A stretch of 64,000 bases of DNA from Lactifluus volemus (Eukaryota; Basidiomycota; Agaricomycetes; Russulales; Russulaceae), in the NCBI GenBank assembly GCA_022376515.1, contig WTXI01000097.1, positions 62,001 through 126,000 of the forward strand, read 5' to 3'. The position numbers were made by a program, and so were the translations under genes. The notes beneath the pieces are model-generated. The model had not been told where the DNA came from. It ran no database searches and saw nothing but the letters and a program-made list of their open reading frames with translations. Of this stretch, positions 22,100-35,500 are shown piece after piece. Numbering within the stretch: position 1 is the stretch's first letter; the number at the start of each line of letters is the position of its first letter.

Positions 22100-23371
22100 A
22101 TGTTCCGCACACGTTCGTTACCATCCGCTCATGAGCGTCCCTTGCTCTCGCCACCTCTATCGGCTTCAACTCCTTCCTTTCAAATGCCTACAGTGCTCAT
22201 TCATCCACCAGAGGAAGAACAAGACGAGGCAATGCCTTGGTGCGCGTTCGACGCCAACAACGAGACAACACAGCCTGGGGCCGCATTTTCAACACCTGAG
22301 ATGGAGGTGCTTCCTGATGCCTGGTCCGAGGCTGTACTCCCGACTGCAGAGCATGCACCGATATTTCACCGTGCGCAGGTGGATAGCAATGTGATCATGC
22401 CACGACGTGGCCCTTCCGACCCCTCGTTTCCGGGAAAAGCAAACCTGCACAGGCTCTCATCGATACCTGAGAGCCCGAAGCGTGCCAAGGAGAGGGATGA
22501 CGAGGATATCGTTGAGGTCATGAAGGTCCGCCGGGGAGAAGGTATGCTCGATGTCGCTTACGCACACGGCACCGTACCTGCGCGTAGGAGATCCAAGACG
22601 CTCCGCTCGCGAGCTGCCCAGGCTTTACGTTCAATCAAGAATGTCGGGAAGGCACCACGGAGACCAACGGCGGAACACGTAGTCCCTGCAAAGGAGAACG
22701 GCCACCCTCCCAAGACACCTACTCCCGTACATGCGCCTGCAACTGCAACTGCAGCTTTGGACAATCATAAGAAGTCCTTACCTACCCAGCCAAGCACGCC
22801 GCGGTTGAAAAGGCGGTTATCACAACCACTATCCAATCTTTTCGGACGTGGGGCTGGTTCCTCGACTGTCGCCCAAAAACCCTCCGATATTATCGGCGTC
22901 GGGACTTCTTCTTCATCCCATTCCGGACGTTTTCAAACTATGCCATACTCCCACAATAGATCCGCATCTACTTCCGCTCTGAACCTGGCATCTTTTGGGG
23001 CCGCTCGTCCCACGTCGCCGAGCTTCTCGCTTCGTAGCACCCGGCATAAATTCTCATTTGTCAATCTTCAGTCCATATTCTCCGGGAATTCGATGGGAAC
23101 GAACGAACCTGAGCCAGAGCCTCAACCGGTGACAGCAAGTCCCGAGCTGGATGGACCTGCGCTGTCACGAACAGTTGAGACACCGGTGGACGACGAAGGG
23201 TGGGACTCTGGGGAGGACTACGACTCACCGCGGCGGCATGCCGGCCTTGGAGCGATGCACGGACATTTAGACGAAGACGAAGGCCTATACCCAGAGCAGG
23301 AAATCAGCTTTGAGATGCGGCTAAATTCTTTGCACTTTGACTCTTTCAGTTTGGATGCGGACATATTCTAG
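22100..23371 (+). CDS. intronless 423-residue protein, low-complexity, unknown function
   Basis: A single uninterrupted frame of 423 codons is rare in this intron-rich window and therefore likely real. The product is Pro/Ser/Thr-rich and mostly disordered. Visible features are an acidic patch EEEQDEAMPW near residue 40, a basic patch RRRSKTLRSRAAQALRSIKN near residue 165, a Ser/Pro-rich middle with SRFQ/SPSF-type phosphosite-like motifs, and an acidic C-terminus (DDEGWDSGEDYDSPRR, later DEDEGLYPEQE) ending FDSFSLDADIF. There is no signal peptide, membrane span or recognised catalytic domain. It looks like a lineage-specific regulatory or scaffold protein, and the short hydrophobic-acidic C-terminal end could be a binding motif. 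I do not recognise the family and give no function. Confidence 0.7.
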   Translation: MFRTRSLPSAHERPLLSPPLSASTPSFQMPTVLIHPPEEEQDEAMPWCAFDANNETTQPGAAFSTPEMEVLPDAWSEAVLPTAEHAPIFHRAQVDSNVIMPRRGPSDPSFPGKANLHRLSSIPESPKRAKERDDEDIVEVMKVRRGEGMLDVAYAHGTVPARRRSKTLRSRAAQALRSIKNVGKAPRRPTAEHVVPAKENGHPPKTPTPVHAPATATAALDNHKKSLPTQPSTPRLKRRLSQPLSNLFGRGAGSSTVAQKPSDIIGVGTSSSSHSGRFQTMPYSHNRSASTSALNLASFGAARPTSPSFSLRSTRHKFSFVNLQSIFSGNSMGTNEPEPEPQPVTASPELDGPALSRTVETPVDDEGWDSGEDYDSPRRHAGLGAMHGHLDEDEGLYPEQEISFEMRLNSLHFDSFSLDADIF

Positions 23372-25997
23372 AGTCTCTATCTCCTCTCCTGCGCTGCGAA
23401 ACTTGCCTGGTCATCTTTTCACGCATGTGTACAAATATCAATCTCTGTCACGGCAGCGCCCATATATCTCTTTTTTTTCTTTTTCTTTATCATTTTCTTG
23501 TCTTACCGTCTTTGCAAAAACATCACGCTGTGCTACTCATCGAAGTCATGTCGATGCTATCGTAATGCTTTCTATCGCTTTTGTTATGGAGTCTTAAAAA
23601 CGAATAAAATATCTATTCATGCGGCTGGCCCTATACCTCAATTGGAATGCGTTATCATTTAATGAATTGCAAGAGTTGAAGGTATGTCAGAAGTATGCGC
23701 GTCTCCCGCCTCATTGGGACGTTTTGCTAGCGCCAGTGTTCGAAAGCGACAATAACCACAAATACAAATAAACACACGTGGCTCATCTAACCCGATACGG
23801 AATCAGTTGATGGCTCTCATCATTCCTCAACATTATAATACAGTACATCACGAGGCTTTTTTGAATCTACAAACGCAGCTGTGGCCTACGACTCTGACGT
23901 CTAAACACTGGCAGGGGCCGAATACGTGTGAAAAACTGTCTTGCGGACGCCGACGGCCTTGTAAAATCTATGAGTGTGCACGATCACATAACAGTCGCAC
24001 ATCACCCAAGAATAACCTGTGTCGACCGGGGGAATTTCGTGTCGTCTCATCCTTTTCGAAACCTGCGGCGTGCTATATCCTCCCTCACAACAAAGGAGAT
24101 GAAGTGCGTAACCACTGGTCGTCACTACAGCTCTACTATCCGAGACTGACGTGCGTATATTTAGAACGCGTGACAAGACTCACTGGCAGGACCAATGGGC
24201 ATAGCGACCATAGAAAGTATCTCGGATGTTCGTGATGGCATGATGTTGACCCGACTCTTCGCTCCTTCTATGATTTGGGTGACATGGCGTTTCTTCTCGT
24301 TTCATTTACCAAGTCACAGTCCCTTTCAAGCGAGGAAGTAGTACCCTCTCACTTGAGGTGTTGACTTATCCTTGCAGACGCCTAATTTTGTTCTCGAGAC
24401 AACCGACATACCAAGGGTTGACAATGGCTCGGGGGATCCAGGACTCGGACCACGACTTACGGTGCAGTGGCTACGTGAACCAGATAATACGGTCATTACG
24501 ACATTCCCCAGCGGTAGGCGCGTTGAACAGCGCGAGGATGCGCAACGACCTTTTGAGGCCATTTTACACTTATCCTATGGGAAACCTTTATGACAAAGTT
24601 GACAAGGATGGTGACGTGTATTTTAACGGAGAATACCGTCGCAGCTGTGGCACTGGCATGATACTACTGATGGAACCAAGAAGGAACCCAACGAGTCTCC
24701 TCGGACGGACTGGGACTAGCCAGAATACTCGCACATTGCATTGCATAGCAGCTGGGGATGGCCGCCGCGATCTCTATGACGACTACCTTTTTGTTGGGTT
24801 TGTTGACCACCACCGACAAAATCGCGAAAGCAAAGCAAACGAGAGAACAGGTTTTGAAATGGCGCGATCTTTTTGCAATAATTTCGTGAACCTCCCTTAT
24901 ATCTCTATACACGTTCATCGCTTGCTGGCCTTCGTTATAGACGTCACATAATATTAACACTTCCATGTCTCATCTTTTCCCTTCTCTCACCAGAGGCATT
25001 TGCGTCGCCCGTCAGTGACCTCATCGTCGAGCCATTCATCGATGAGAGCGTTCATACCCGCCTCTCTCACGCCATCCGGGATAGTGGTGTCATATATGTC
25101 ATCGACCATATGGAACAGGATGCACGGTTCAAGTCATGCAGAAGCGTTAGCTTGTGCGAGCATCTTGACGATATTTCTGTCAGTAATTTCCCAGCCGCAT
25201 GAACGTCATCGAAACGCTCGCTTCGCGTAAATTCGGCAATTTTGTGCGAACGATTCTGCTGCTGTTTTTTTGACTTTGACTTTGACACGGGTGTTAGTAG
25301 TACGGCGGTAGCACTGCGTTTCTCCTGGCGACGTCTTGAGCTCAAGGATGGCGCGGGCTCGCGTCTTGCTGTAAAGAGGAATGGCCAGGGAAGGAGATGA
25401 ATTCTGCGTGCACTGGTCGGTTAGCCAATCTCGACACGCCGGTGTTATTGCCAGTGCCCGCCGACTCGGAGCTCGGGGTGGCAAAAAGCCTTGATGGCCG
25501 AACTGGTTTACGCCTAAACAAGTGATATTTGCCAGTGACATCACGATGATGCGACTTTCAAAACGTCCTTACTAACTTCCCTACTGGTAACCTTAATTGA
25601 CACCCGTGTTTGCCCTTGTGCAAAGTGACGCAACCAAGTTGTCGAACTTTGCACCGACTGAGCGTGCTGTTTATGGCACTGAGGTTCAGGCTAGTTTATC
25701 ACCCCAGCACATATTCAACATGAAGACTTTCCTGGAGGTGGGTATACGGTGGATCGTTGCCTTTTGTCTGCAGTGCTATTGGGTAGGACATAAAGGGCGG
25801 GGAAGCCCGATGTTAGATCTATTTGGGTAACGTGCACGCGACGGTGGACTATAATACAATATCAAGGTGCTACAGATGTATGGGTTCGAAGGATAACAAG
25901 GATGAAAAACCGCTTCAGGACGGCAGAAAATTCGAATGCAGGTGGAGAATCAAAAGCGAGGAATGAAGTCGCCCCAGTAATAAGATACACATATAGT
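23372..25997. other. region without a supportable gene; scattered coding-like fragments
   Basis: Two plus-strand fragments read like decayed or unrecognised protein. One at about 24378-24593 follows a good acceptor (TTGCAG) and reads TPNFVLETTDIPRV and then WLREPDNTVITTFPSGRR. The other, at about 24990-25200, reads SDLIVEPFIDESVHTRLSHA and then RSVSLCEHLDDISV. A 197-codon frame overlaps the first (24358-24951) in another register. I could not connect these with splice sites into one gene and recognise no family. The stretch nearest 25997 is the 3' flank of the pheromone receptor. Confidence 0.35.
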
Positions 25998-27806
25998 TCA
26001 AGAATCGGAATCAGTAATAGTTTCATGCACCACCATCATATGGATCGCTTTGCTCTTCTTCGATCCCTTGTGCGCCGGGCGAGGTCTTTTCAGAGTAGGA
26101 ACAGTCGTGAGTTCAAGTTCCATCCGATTAAACGGAACGTCACGCAGGTGCGTAGGAATTGCCCCAAGTGCGTCAGCTATCGTACTTCCAAGTGACGATC
26201 GTGAAGATAGTGGAGACGAGGGGCGAGGGTCATGATGATCCGCGATGGCAGCTGACGCTTGGGATGTAATCGGAGAATGTATGCTTTCAGGGGGTTGAGG
26301 CCACGCATCCCCAGAGAGAATGGACCCACGGAGTGATGACCTGAAAGAATCTCCGTCCGGATTTGTTAGGGGCACGGCCAGAGTGTCTACCATAGGCTTG
26401 TTGGACGGGGGCGCAAATGGTGCGTAACTCTGAACCACGTTAGGCGAGGGCGAGCGCAGATTCTGGGTAGTACTACTCGGAAAGTAGTTAGTGGTAGACG
26501 GCGCAACCATGACATAGTTCTCTGGTTGAGGACTGGGAGTGGAAGAGCGTGTGGACTCGGCCTTTTTGAAAAAAGAGAAGCGCTTAGAGCGGAAGGAAGC
26601 AAAAGGGGAACCCAAGTCGAGGTCGTCGTCCCAACCAGATCTCAGTAAGTGAACCGGGATGGTTGCGGTAGATGATCGCTTACTGGGTGAGGCGTTAGTG
26701 CATAAGATTTTAAGGCATTATCAAGGACGTACTGCATAGGCAAGATACTGATATCTCCATGGAACCTCCGTGAGAGCCAATTGAACGTGGAGTGGTACCC
26801 GTTTTGTGTTTCCTTTCCGAAAGCACATAATATACATAGTAGGAGCGACCAGACAGGAATGAACCACCATATGAGCTCGCTTTGTATGCTCATCTGTGAG
26901 GGCGAAAGTACAGTGTCGATATCCATGACCTGCGAGCGAGTTTGCGACACGCTTAGCCATGGCAGCAGGCCCGAAGTTGCGATAGATGACAAAACGTAGG
27001 CATAGACAACGGCTACGTAGAGCATTCCACCAATTGCAAAGGCGATCCGGCGGGTAAAGAGAGACAAAGAAATCTCAGGTTTGGAACGGCTTGAGGTATA
27101 TCGTTCACGGTGTTTGCTGACGTTAATCACCGCGGATACTGTGGCGACGCCTAGTCAGGAGGATGGCCGCAGTAGTAGCGAATCGACTCACGGCAATAGA
27201 GGATCCCAATAACAGAAATACAAAGAGGTGGTGACCACACTATAATCAAAGCTGGCAGAGAATTATAGACAGCGGCCTGGCAGCCGTAATCTTCAAGTAT
27301 AACGAAGCGATGATCCTGAACAATCGTATCTGCGTGGGTGTGAGATTCAAGATGTCGGCGGCTAGACATCAATTTTACGCACGTAGAGACATGTACAAGG
27401 CTGGGAACAGAAAACATACAACGGCCTCGAAAGATCTATCAAATGTCTTGCCACGTTTCTGGTCAACCATATGAATGGAGGTGATCGCTTCCAGCCGGCG
27501 AGAAATGCACAAGAAACAACCGGGGAGGGCGACCATGGCACCAAGGAGCACGACAGAAGCTAAAGGCGATATTAATACGCAGTCTGAACAATGGGCGAAA
27601 ATCTCACATATGTCGCACCACAGGGGTGCTTGCACATTTTGGTTTCCAGACCAAAGTATGGCGTTGATCCCATGAATGAGGTTACAAAGAAAAAACCAAG
27701 CGATGATAGATACAGAAGGGATGCTAAAAGTGTGAACCTGCCCCGGAAGAATCAAAATGAGCAAGGCGATGGAAACGAAGGATAAAACAGGGAGTTCTAG
27801 GCGCAT
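25998..27806 (-). CDS. ste3: STE3-type mating pheromone receptor (G-protein-coupled)
   Basis: Five exons in phase (27608-27806, 27383-27559, 27192-27329, 26733-27150, 25998-26640) give 524 residues. The N-terminal two thirds has the seven hydrophobic spans of fungal STE3 receptors, with family landmarks: NLIHGINAILWSGN and APLWCDI (spans 2-3), LPGCFLCISRRLEAI, the third extracellular segment VQDHRFVILEDYGC, and WSPPLCISVIGILYC. A conserved RRIAFAIGGMLYVAVVYAY span follows. The cytoplasmic tail (about 311-524) is Ser/Pro-rich and ends ETITDSDS. These receptors sit in the plasma membrane and detect farnesylated peptide pheromones. In Agaricomycetes they form the B (P/R) mating locus or occur as non-mating-type paralogues. 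I did not find a short CaaX-ending pheromone precursor nearby, so allelic mating function is unproven. The start at 27806 was chosen because the first span begins three residues later. Confidence 0.92.
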
Positions 27807-30274
27807 GGTGAAGGTTAATCTCTGAAGGAGACTAAGAAGTGCTGCGCGAGGTGGTGATTGGCGCTCTTCTTTTACACCCAATAACGTATGTTGGGTATCC
27901 AGAAAGGACGACATCGAGGCTCGTGTATAAAAAGAACGTGAACGCCTCGCTTATCCTCTGGTCGACGGAAGCAAACAAGCATATTGCCAGATTGAAGACA
28001 AGGCATGCGCCAGATGACTACCAGAGGACACCACTCAAAGACAAAGGCATACAAATGGGAAATTAGCCAGATGGGCAGCATGGAGTTATGCGACAACTGT
28101 CCCGTACAAAGGGACATCCCAAGATGGTATATTGAAGACGACCTGTCAAGGTGCGCAATGTGGCGCAGTACCGGTTATTGCACCTAGTGCAAGACTTGCT
28201 AGTCTATAGCGGCAATGACGATCTCGGAAAAAAAAATTCTCCGTACGCATCTCAAAGCTGACCTGGTGGATGCTGTTGATGTAGTTGCGGTGGCCGAGGA
28301 AGCAAAAACAAACATCATGACACGTGACTACCAAAGGTCACAAGGTGTACCTGACGGGCGGTCGCACCGTCGCGACCACTCGGACCAGCCCGCCAAGCCC
28401 GGGGCCACTGGCAGGCGGATGTGCACTTGACAACTTTCATGGTGACACCCGTACCAACGTAAAAATTTACGTGCGTATGGGTTCCGATTCCTCGGGTTTC
28501 TTCTGGGAATCATGCAAACCTGACTGATGCCAGTACTGGTACTTGAACTTAGTAACCACTTTCTTTTCATCGGGTCCATCTCGATAGCAGCCTTGATTTA
28601 TTTGGACCTTGTTCAATAGCTTGGGACGACGAAAGGATACATCCTGAACTGTTTCCTCTGATCCGACCCTTTGTTAAATGGTTTCGCGAAGAAGAGTTAC
28701 AGAGGCCTCCCTGGGACGATTGGTCTCATTCTTATCTTTGAAACCGAGAGATAATGGTTCTTTGTCTTCTGACCAAGCGACGTCCAATGCACGGTGTCTC
28801 AGGTGTCGATGTAACGGCCCACTTTTTGAGCTTTACGGAAGGGCATTAGGAACATTCTCAATCTGATCATGGAACCTCGGGTCGTTCATGTGGGCCGTAA
28901 TCATAACTTGCCATGCTAGTGCTCGGAAATTTACGGGGCTCCACAGTACAGTGAAGGGAACTCTTTCCGTGATTCCGAGTGTCTGTCTTTCACTATTCGG
29001 TTCGGGCATTGCTGCCTATCCCAACTCCGTCAGCACCTCCATTTCTGGACTCGGATTCAGACCCTTGACGGCTATCAATTCTGCTGTACTGTATTGGCCC
29101 CGGTTGTTACGATTCTATTGAACCCAATATCCCCTATCCTGTGTTGACTGGGTCGTGAATAAGTGGCTTCAGCTCGATCGGATTCATCTCTCATTACTAG
29201 ATGTTTCTTTATTCTTTCCCTCCGGCCGTAAATGAAAACTTGATCGGCCATAATCATACTGATACAGGGTTCACTTGTAGCAGGATTGCTTCTAGAAGCG
29301 GTCCTGCAACTTCTCGTCCTGCGATCCACTACGCCCTTGCTAGCTATAGTCTTATCACAGGGAGAAAACAGCATTATCAACCAGAAATAACTCACACGTG
29401 TATTACCGTAGCACTCGATACAAACCGAACTTGATTTAACAGCTTCGCAGAATATTCATAGACGAACAACGAAATACATCGTCTTTGTGTCAGTCAGGAT
29501 CAGCACTAACGTTCAGTCAGTTCCTAGGAAGTTACTAAAAATACGTGCATCATCATTACTGTGCCGTCAAAATTACCATGAATGGATTCATGTCACCATT
29601 ATCGATCATCGAGATGAAAACAAGCGCCTGATGCGTCACCTCGCTTGGCGCTTGCAGCTGGGGACCCCGAAGGACTTGCCCATGATTTTTCATCAAATTC
29701 CCATTATCACGCCATCCCTGGTTCCGAAATGGATGAATGAAGCACATGCAGACAACACCAAGCTGGAACACACAGACCGTGGTGACGATCGTCACAATTT
29801 CACGCCCTGATTATTGTCTAAGCTGCGGATAATCTGGACCTTAGCTGGATCTTCTCCAACCCACCTCAAGCTGCAAATGCTCATGTGCTCACTCTTTCGT
29901 GCCTCACCATGTCCGATGATAGGCCAGCAGGAGCATACATAATCCACATGATAGAAAACGACTTGAAAACAAGGTTCGGAGAAGCTACGGAAAACTCCCC
30001 ATGTACTTGGGACGTGGACAGGCAAGGCTGACAGACAGACTCGGTCCGCCAAATTTGACATGTGGAGCGCGGGAAGAGCATTCCCGCTGTCCGATTTGGG
30101 GAGTCTCGCCTGGTGCGGCCCGACCTCCGAATAAGGCCAATCCCATGGTACAGGGCCGAGCAATTGCTACACAACACCGTCGGGTCCGACTTGGACAGAT
30201 GAGGTCTTCTCAGGCATAAAGGGCAATACCAGTGGACCTGAGCGGGGAATTGGGCATAGATAGCGACCCACTCC
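27807..30274. other. region without a supportable gene
   Basis: Upstream of the pheromone receptor no open frame shows a recognised family. The segments 29881-30297 and 29792-30163 (minus strand) have longish frames, one with CPLCLRR and CSNC pairs that could be chance. A short pheromone-precursor gene (50-70 codons ending in a CaaX box) would be expected near a B-locus receptor, but none was found by eye. Confidence 0.35.
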
Positions 30275-30750
30275 CTACAGCGGGGTAAAAATGTCAACCT
30301 CAGGCGCAGTCAAGACGGAAATTGCACCAACGTATATGACACCCCCTAGCCCAAAGGCCACTACCCCCTCGACGAACACTCTGAATGTACGTGCCCATAT
30401 CCCGGGAGCCCCAATACTGCATGGTTGCTGCATCACATAGGCAACTGGTAAACCCGCAAGATACCAGAGAAAGAGGACTGTCAATCTCCTCCAATCTGGG
30501 CCTTGGGGAATGTTTTGATCATCCAAACTAACCCGCCGCCACCGTCAGAAACCTGAACCAGAGAAAGAGTGAAGGAACCGCACTCTAGCTTAAACAGTCG
30601 AGAGGGTAGAGAGACCACGGATAAGCAGATGGCTATATGCCAGGTCATGTACCAGGTTGCCATTTGCCAACAAACGTCCCATTCCGTTCGGTATGGGGTT
30701 AATGGACTAGGTGCTTGGGTATCTCCATAGGTGACATAGACATACAACAA
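30275..30750 (-). pseudogene. possible membrane-protein remnant, unknown family
   Basis: Two overlapping minus-strand frames read like pieces of one multi-span membrane protein. The 30481-30750 frame has WDVCWQMATWYMTWHIAICL and FTLSLVQVSDGGGG. The 30275-30526 frame has DWRRLTVLFLWYLAGLPVAY and GVVAFGLGGVIYVGAISVL. They overlap in different registers around 30481-30526, and no GT-AG junction I tried connects them in phase, so a frameshift or a missed intron is needed. I do not recognise the family. It is listed because amphipathic-hydrophobic patterning over about 150 codons is unlikely by chance. It may equally be an intact gene with an unusual splice. Confidence 0.3.
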
Positions 30751-32504
30751 AGTCTGCGACGCGATGGGGTCAGATGGATGAAGGGCCGTTAGGGACTAGC
30801 GAATGTACCAATAGCGAAAAGACTCCTTTGATCACATACTCATGCAGGTACATCGTGGGGGGAAAATAGGAAAAGGGTAGTCGCTCGTTCGCTTAAAAGT
30901 TTCGAGTCGTTGTCCGTACTGCCACTGGCACACACCGGTTACTGAACGAACCGACCCGTTGGGATAACCTTAACCTTATCGAAACCGCTGGTGGGATCCG
31001 AATGCAAATACAGTACTAATACCCGTCCTATGGATGTAATTTTGCACGGAAACCAATCTCGTGGAGATGGCGATACTACAGATTTCTAACCCGGGCTTAT
31101 ATATATGGGCCTACAAGACCCCGTTCTGACCCTCAAATGAGGCGCTATACATTTGGGCTTTCTACCCATCCCACAGTTGTTCTAGCACTGGCACGGAAGC
31201 GCTTCATATCCGATGGCTTCTGATGGAATATCCAGGATACCCTTTTCTGCAGATGTATGCCAGAAGGTGAGTCCCAAGTATATATCCAGAAAGTCTTGAC
31301 CGAGTCACTCGTTGTAGGTCTTATCGAGGAAAACAAAGGGCCAGGGGGCCAAAGTTCCGTGACTCCTGGGCAGGACCTGTGCCTTTTATTCATCCAGGTT
31401 CCAGGTCACGGTTCTTGATCACATATCAATAAGCCAACCATGGGTCCCCCGCCACTGATGACCCTAGCCTGCGGAAAACTATAATTGATGGGCACAATGG
31501 CCTAAGGTTTTGCTGCGCGTCGCCACCGTGCCACAACGCCATATTATCGGCAAAATTATACGTAAAGTTTGAATTAACGCTTGCAGGAAACGCTGTGCTG
31601 TACTACAGCTAGTCACGACACGCCGGTGCGTTTCACGAACTTTGTTGATCGCCCCTTGAAGTTAATACCAACCACATGCCGTGATCGCCAGTTAAGATAC
31701 TTATTGAATGTTTCTCCAGTCCAGTACCATGGCTAAAGGATGACGATACATCCCATGCTCTGTGAAAGGGCTCTGGTTGTCATGTATAGCAACATTGTGA
31801 GAGCCATCCATACCAGCATGCCACTGGCAGTGGCCTAGTGGCCCTTGCCTTTAGTGGGGCCCCTGACTTCACAAACTGGTTCTATGACTTCTGTTGCCAG
31901 TGGTAAGAAAGCCATTGTAGAGTTTGGAGGGTCTACTAAATCCTTCAATTGTTGTACAATTCCCAGAATCCCAGAGTTCGGTCTTTAATAATACATTCTG
32001 TTGCATGCGGCACTGCCCATCAGGAATGATTATCCTATTTTGGTTACATCTATTTGGGATTTTTCGTAAAGCTTGCACAGGAATCTATTACGGTAAGTCA
32101 ATCTCCACCAAACTGGTGTCGTGCTCCGGCCCAGCGCCTGAGGCCTGAGTTCTCACGGTTGAACATTGAACTGCGCACATAGCGCTAGACTCTTACTGGA
32201 CGGACTTCTATCTCAGCTTCTTTCCCCCAAATATTGATAGATCCTGGGTTTGCAGGTTATTATTTCGAAGATCCCACGACTCCCTGGACCTCGTACTGGC
32301 TCAGGGCTGTAGTTGTTCTTTGATTTTTTTAAGGGTCACGTTGCATCAGGCGTTGTAATAATCAGTCGAGTTGGGGTATGAGTCGGGATAGGGAATGTAT
32401 ATTGTAGCAGGTTCTACCTCTACAGAGAGCTGCGATACAAGGGCTGTGTGTGGGCCGCCCATTGTCAGTATTTCTCAGATAAAACTAAATTAATAAATGA
32501 GTCA
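30751..32504. other. gene-free stretch
   Basis: No frame longer than about 85 codons has protein-like character, and no repeats or RNA gene are evident. The last part is the 3' flank of the glucosidase I gene, which is read toward it on the minus strand. Confidence 0.4.
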
Positions 32505-35500
32505 TTAGATGATGTCAGTAGTGGCATGGTCCTCACTTAAGGTGACTAGGGAAGTCCATCCAGTGAAAGGATGACTAGAGAACGCCTCTCCATCAACCGG
32601 AGCTCTCGGAATGAGGTCCATGGAATGGACGCACCTTCTTTTCCCTTCACCTGTATTGGGGTCATACTGCTCCCAAACATAGCCCGTCCGCTCATACACC
32701 TTCACACGTGACTCAGAAATGGTTATACACGGGTACAATGAACAAAACTACGTGCCTTGAAAACATTGTCGATTACGTTCTGGCGGAGTTCTGAATAGAT
32801 TGTTCGTGCCTTGTCCTGATAGGGTCCTTCATGCACAACATAGGTCTAGTAGGTAGGTAACCAATTCATAAGGTCTAGTCAATCAACCGTGTCTACAATT
32901 CACTCACCTCATGCAATGCTTGCAATGCAAGATAATTCATCTGGACCCAGACAGGGCCTCTCCAGTAGTTCTCCCCCATTCCAAATTCGGGGTGGGATGC
33001 GGATAAACTCCGAATGCCGTACGGCGACCACAAATGTCCGGGGTCATGCAATAAATCGAGAATGGAGCCAAGACGTGGGGAGTCCGGGGGTAGCAGAGAC
33101 AATAGGAAGGGAAACAAGGACAGATAACCCTTATGACAGACATGGTAGGATTCATCTGTTTTAGATGACATTAGTCGCCTAGGTTGTCCAGGGAACCCGA
33201 ACAGCAGTTACCATCGTCATCCACACCAACGTCGCAATACATCTGTGAATCTTCGCTCCAGTGTAGGTCTGTTCAACGAAACAGTCAAGACAAAGGATAC
33301 CAAAGACAGGGTGAAGCTCAAACCATCAAGATTATCGATCGCACCCTTCTCATTGCTGGCATAGTACAATCTATCTTCCTCTTCCCCGACAAACTCGGCC
33401 ATTTCCTTCATAGTTCTGGAAAAGAAAGCCATCCAGGATAGTAAGTCAAGGTGCAGTTCTCCAATATGAGGCGGAGCTCTGGGATAGTCATCCATGCCAC
33501 TCGTCAGGACGTGCTTCTCTGAACGACCACGCCACCGATAAGCTTCTGTCCTGGAGCGTGCCTTGCGTCCATATTGCTTAAGTTGCCCACGCTGAGTGCG
33601 CCTAAACCACTCATAATGACGTTTGAGCGGCTCGTATATAGATTTCAAAAAAGACAGCGCAAGGTCTCGATCCTCCAGGTAGCGACTACCACGTGAGGGT
33701 TGTGAGGTTGCAAAGGGCATCTGAGGATGTCCTGTGCCAAAACCCAAACCCAAGTCCAGGTCGGTTAGCTCGTCCTGGCGTCTGAAGCGCTTTATAAAGG
33801 CCGTTACAGCCATGGTTAACGTAGGGGGATTGGCGAAGCTGGGAACCTGTGTTTGGAATTCCGCCGGGACCTGTAATCGTGACCATGAGTGAAACATCCA
33901 ACGGTCACGTAAAGCTCGGACAACATGCCTTACTGCGCGCTTCTTCGCCAAGAATCTGTTCGCGAGCAACCCAGCCATCATCGTCGATTAGATCTACCCA
34001 GTCCTTGAGGATCTCAAGGCTATGGCAGAGCTCAGCGGACGTATCCGGAGAGCGGGAACACTAACTAACCTAAGGTCGTTATCCCATTCGCCAATGTGCA
34101 CAAGATGGAAGCCTTCATCCCAATAGAAGCCTCTTGGGAAGAAGCTACGACTAGGTGTTGCAGTCAACAAGGCTCTCGGTTCTGTCAAATGAGGACCGTC
34201 GGCGCCATGTCTCTTGTCGTCATCATCGCTGTCCATCGGCGCACTATCATCGTCCCAATCGTACGAGAACGCAGGGTCTACGATCGATGTGCCAAAAAAG
34301 TACCCAATACCACCAAGAAGGTTAGATGTGATTGCTTGGGAAAACGCGTCGAGTGCTTCCCAATTAGAGGAATCAGAAATGGGGAATATTTCATGGAAAC
34401 GCTGGGTGAATGAAGTTGAAAAGGCAGTGACTCCTTCGTCAAGGGTTGCAGCTACGGAAGGTTCGTTAGCCTTGTAAGCGTCATCGATCACCGTTTACGA
34501 CGTACAGCTTAATTTTGTCCTGGCACTCTGGCTCTCAAAGAACACATCAAACTGGAACTTTCCATCAAAGAACTTCTGTACAGCAAACAGGTTACTTCCT
34601 GAGAAGGTGTCATCGGAAAGCTGAAGGATGAATGAAGGATGAGGAACTGAGTCCTGCCCCTTGAAGTCTTTCACGGCCTTCCTGGCATTTTCCGCAACAT
34701 CATTCAGGATGAAGTCTAGATCATATTCAGTTTACGTCGGGTGGCAAGAATGAGCACGTACCCTTTGCCCGCCATATGTTTCCCGCAGGAACTCGATACC
34801 CGCTGTAGTGGGTTCTCCCTATACGCTTAGCGAAAGCGTCAGAGAACGGACCGCCGGACACGAAGTTGTTATTTGGGCCTACAAACTCAGTCGGGAGTAT
34901 GTAGCGGTGGTAAGGGGTGGAGGCGTACCATCCACAACTCGAATAGTAAAGTCACCAAGCTCAGGTGTTGACCCTGTCAATGCGATAGGACCCTCGATGC
35001 CCTGATGTGACATTTCGGTTGTTAGTGCGAGCAGAAAAGGGGGCTACGCACATTCTCGTCTTCATCTGTTTCCAAGTCGAGCCCCCCCATCCCTTCCAGT
35101 CCGGCGTAGAAGATAAAAGAGGTATGCGATGGTAACCCTGTACAGGCGTAATAGTGAGCACGAACTCGATATGAATGTTAAAATGCCAGAACCTGCATTG
35201 ATCGGCTCCCCCTTTATTCGCGCTGCCCAGCTTCCACCATCTTCGCCACCATCGACCTTTAGTAACTCGGTGGTAATTTTGACATTGTTCTGGCTATCTC
35301 TTAGAACTTGAATGCCTCCTTCCCGGGCATCAAACTGAGTCCACGTGTAGTGGTCCAGCTTGTCGCCTTGGTCACAAGCGTGACGTGCCCCTGCGAAGTG
35401 CGTCAGAATGGGTGCTTACGTGTCAACGTGGCATCGAAGGGGAGACTTGCTGGTAAAAGATTGATAGTCCTGGGTACCAAACCAGATAAGACCAGTCATT

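Noticed and set aside
24358..24951. A 197-codon plus-strand ORF
   Set aside because: No family pattern and no splice context; an overlapping frame (24378-24593) looks more protein-like. Neither was strong enough to call a gene.
27807..30274. A farnesylated pheromone precursor gene near STE3
   Set aside because: No short ORF with a convincing CaaX terminus was seen by eye, so none is claimed.
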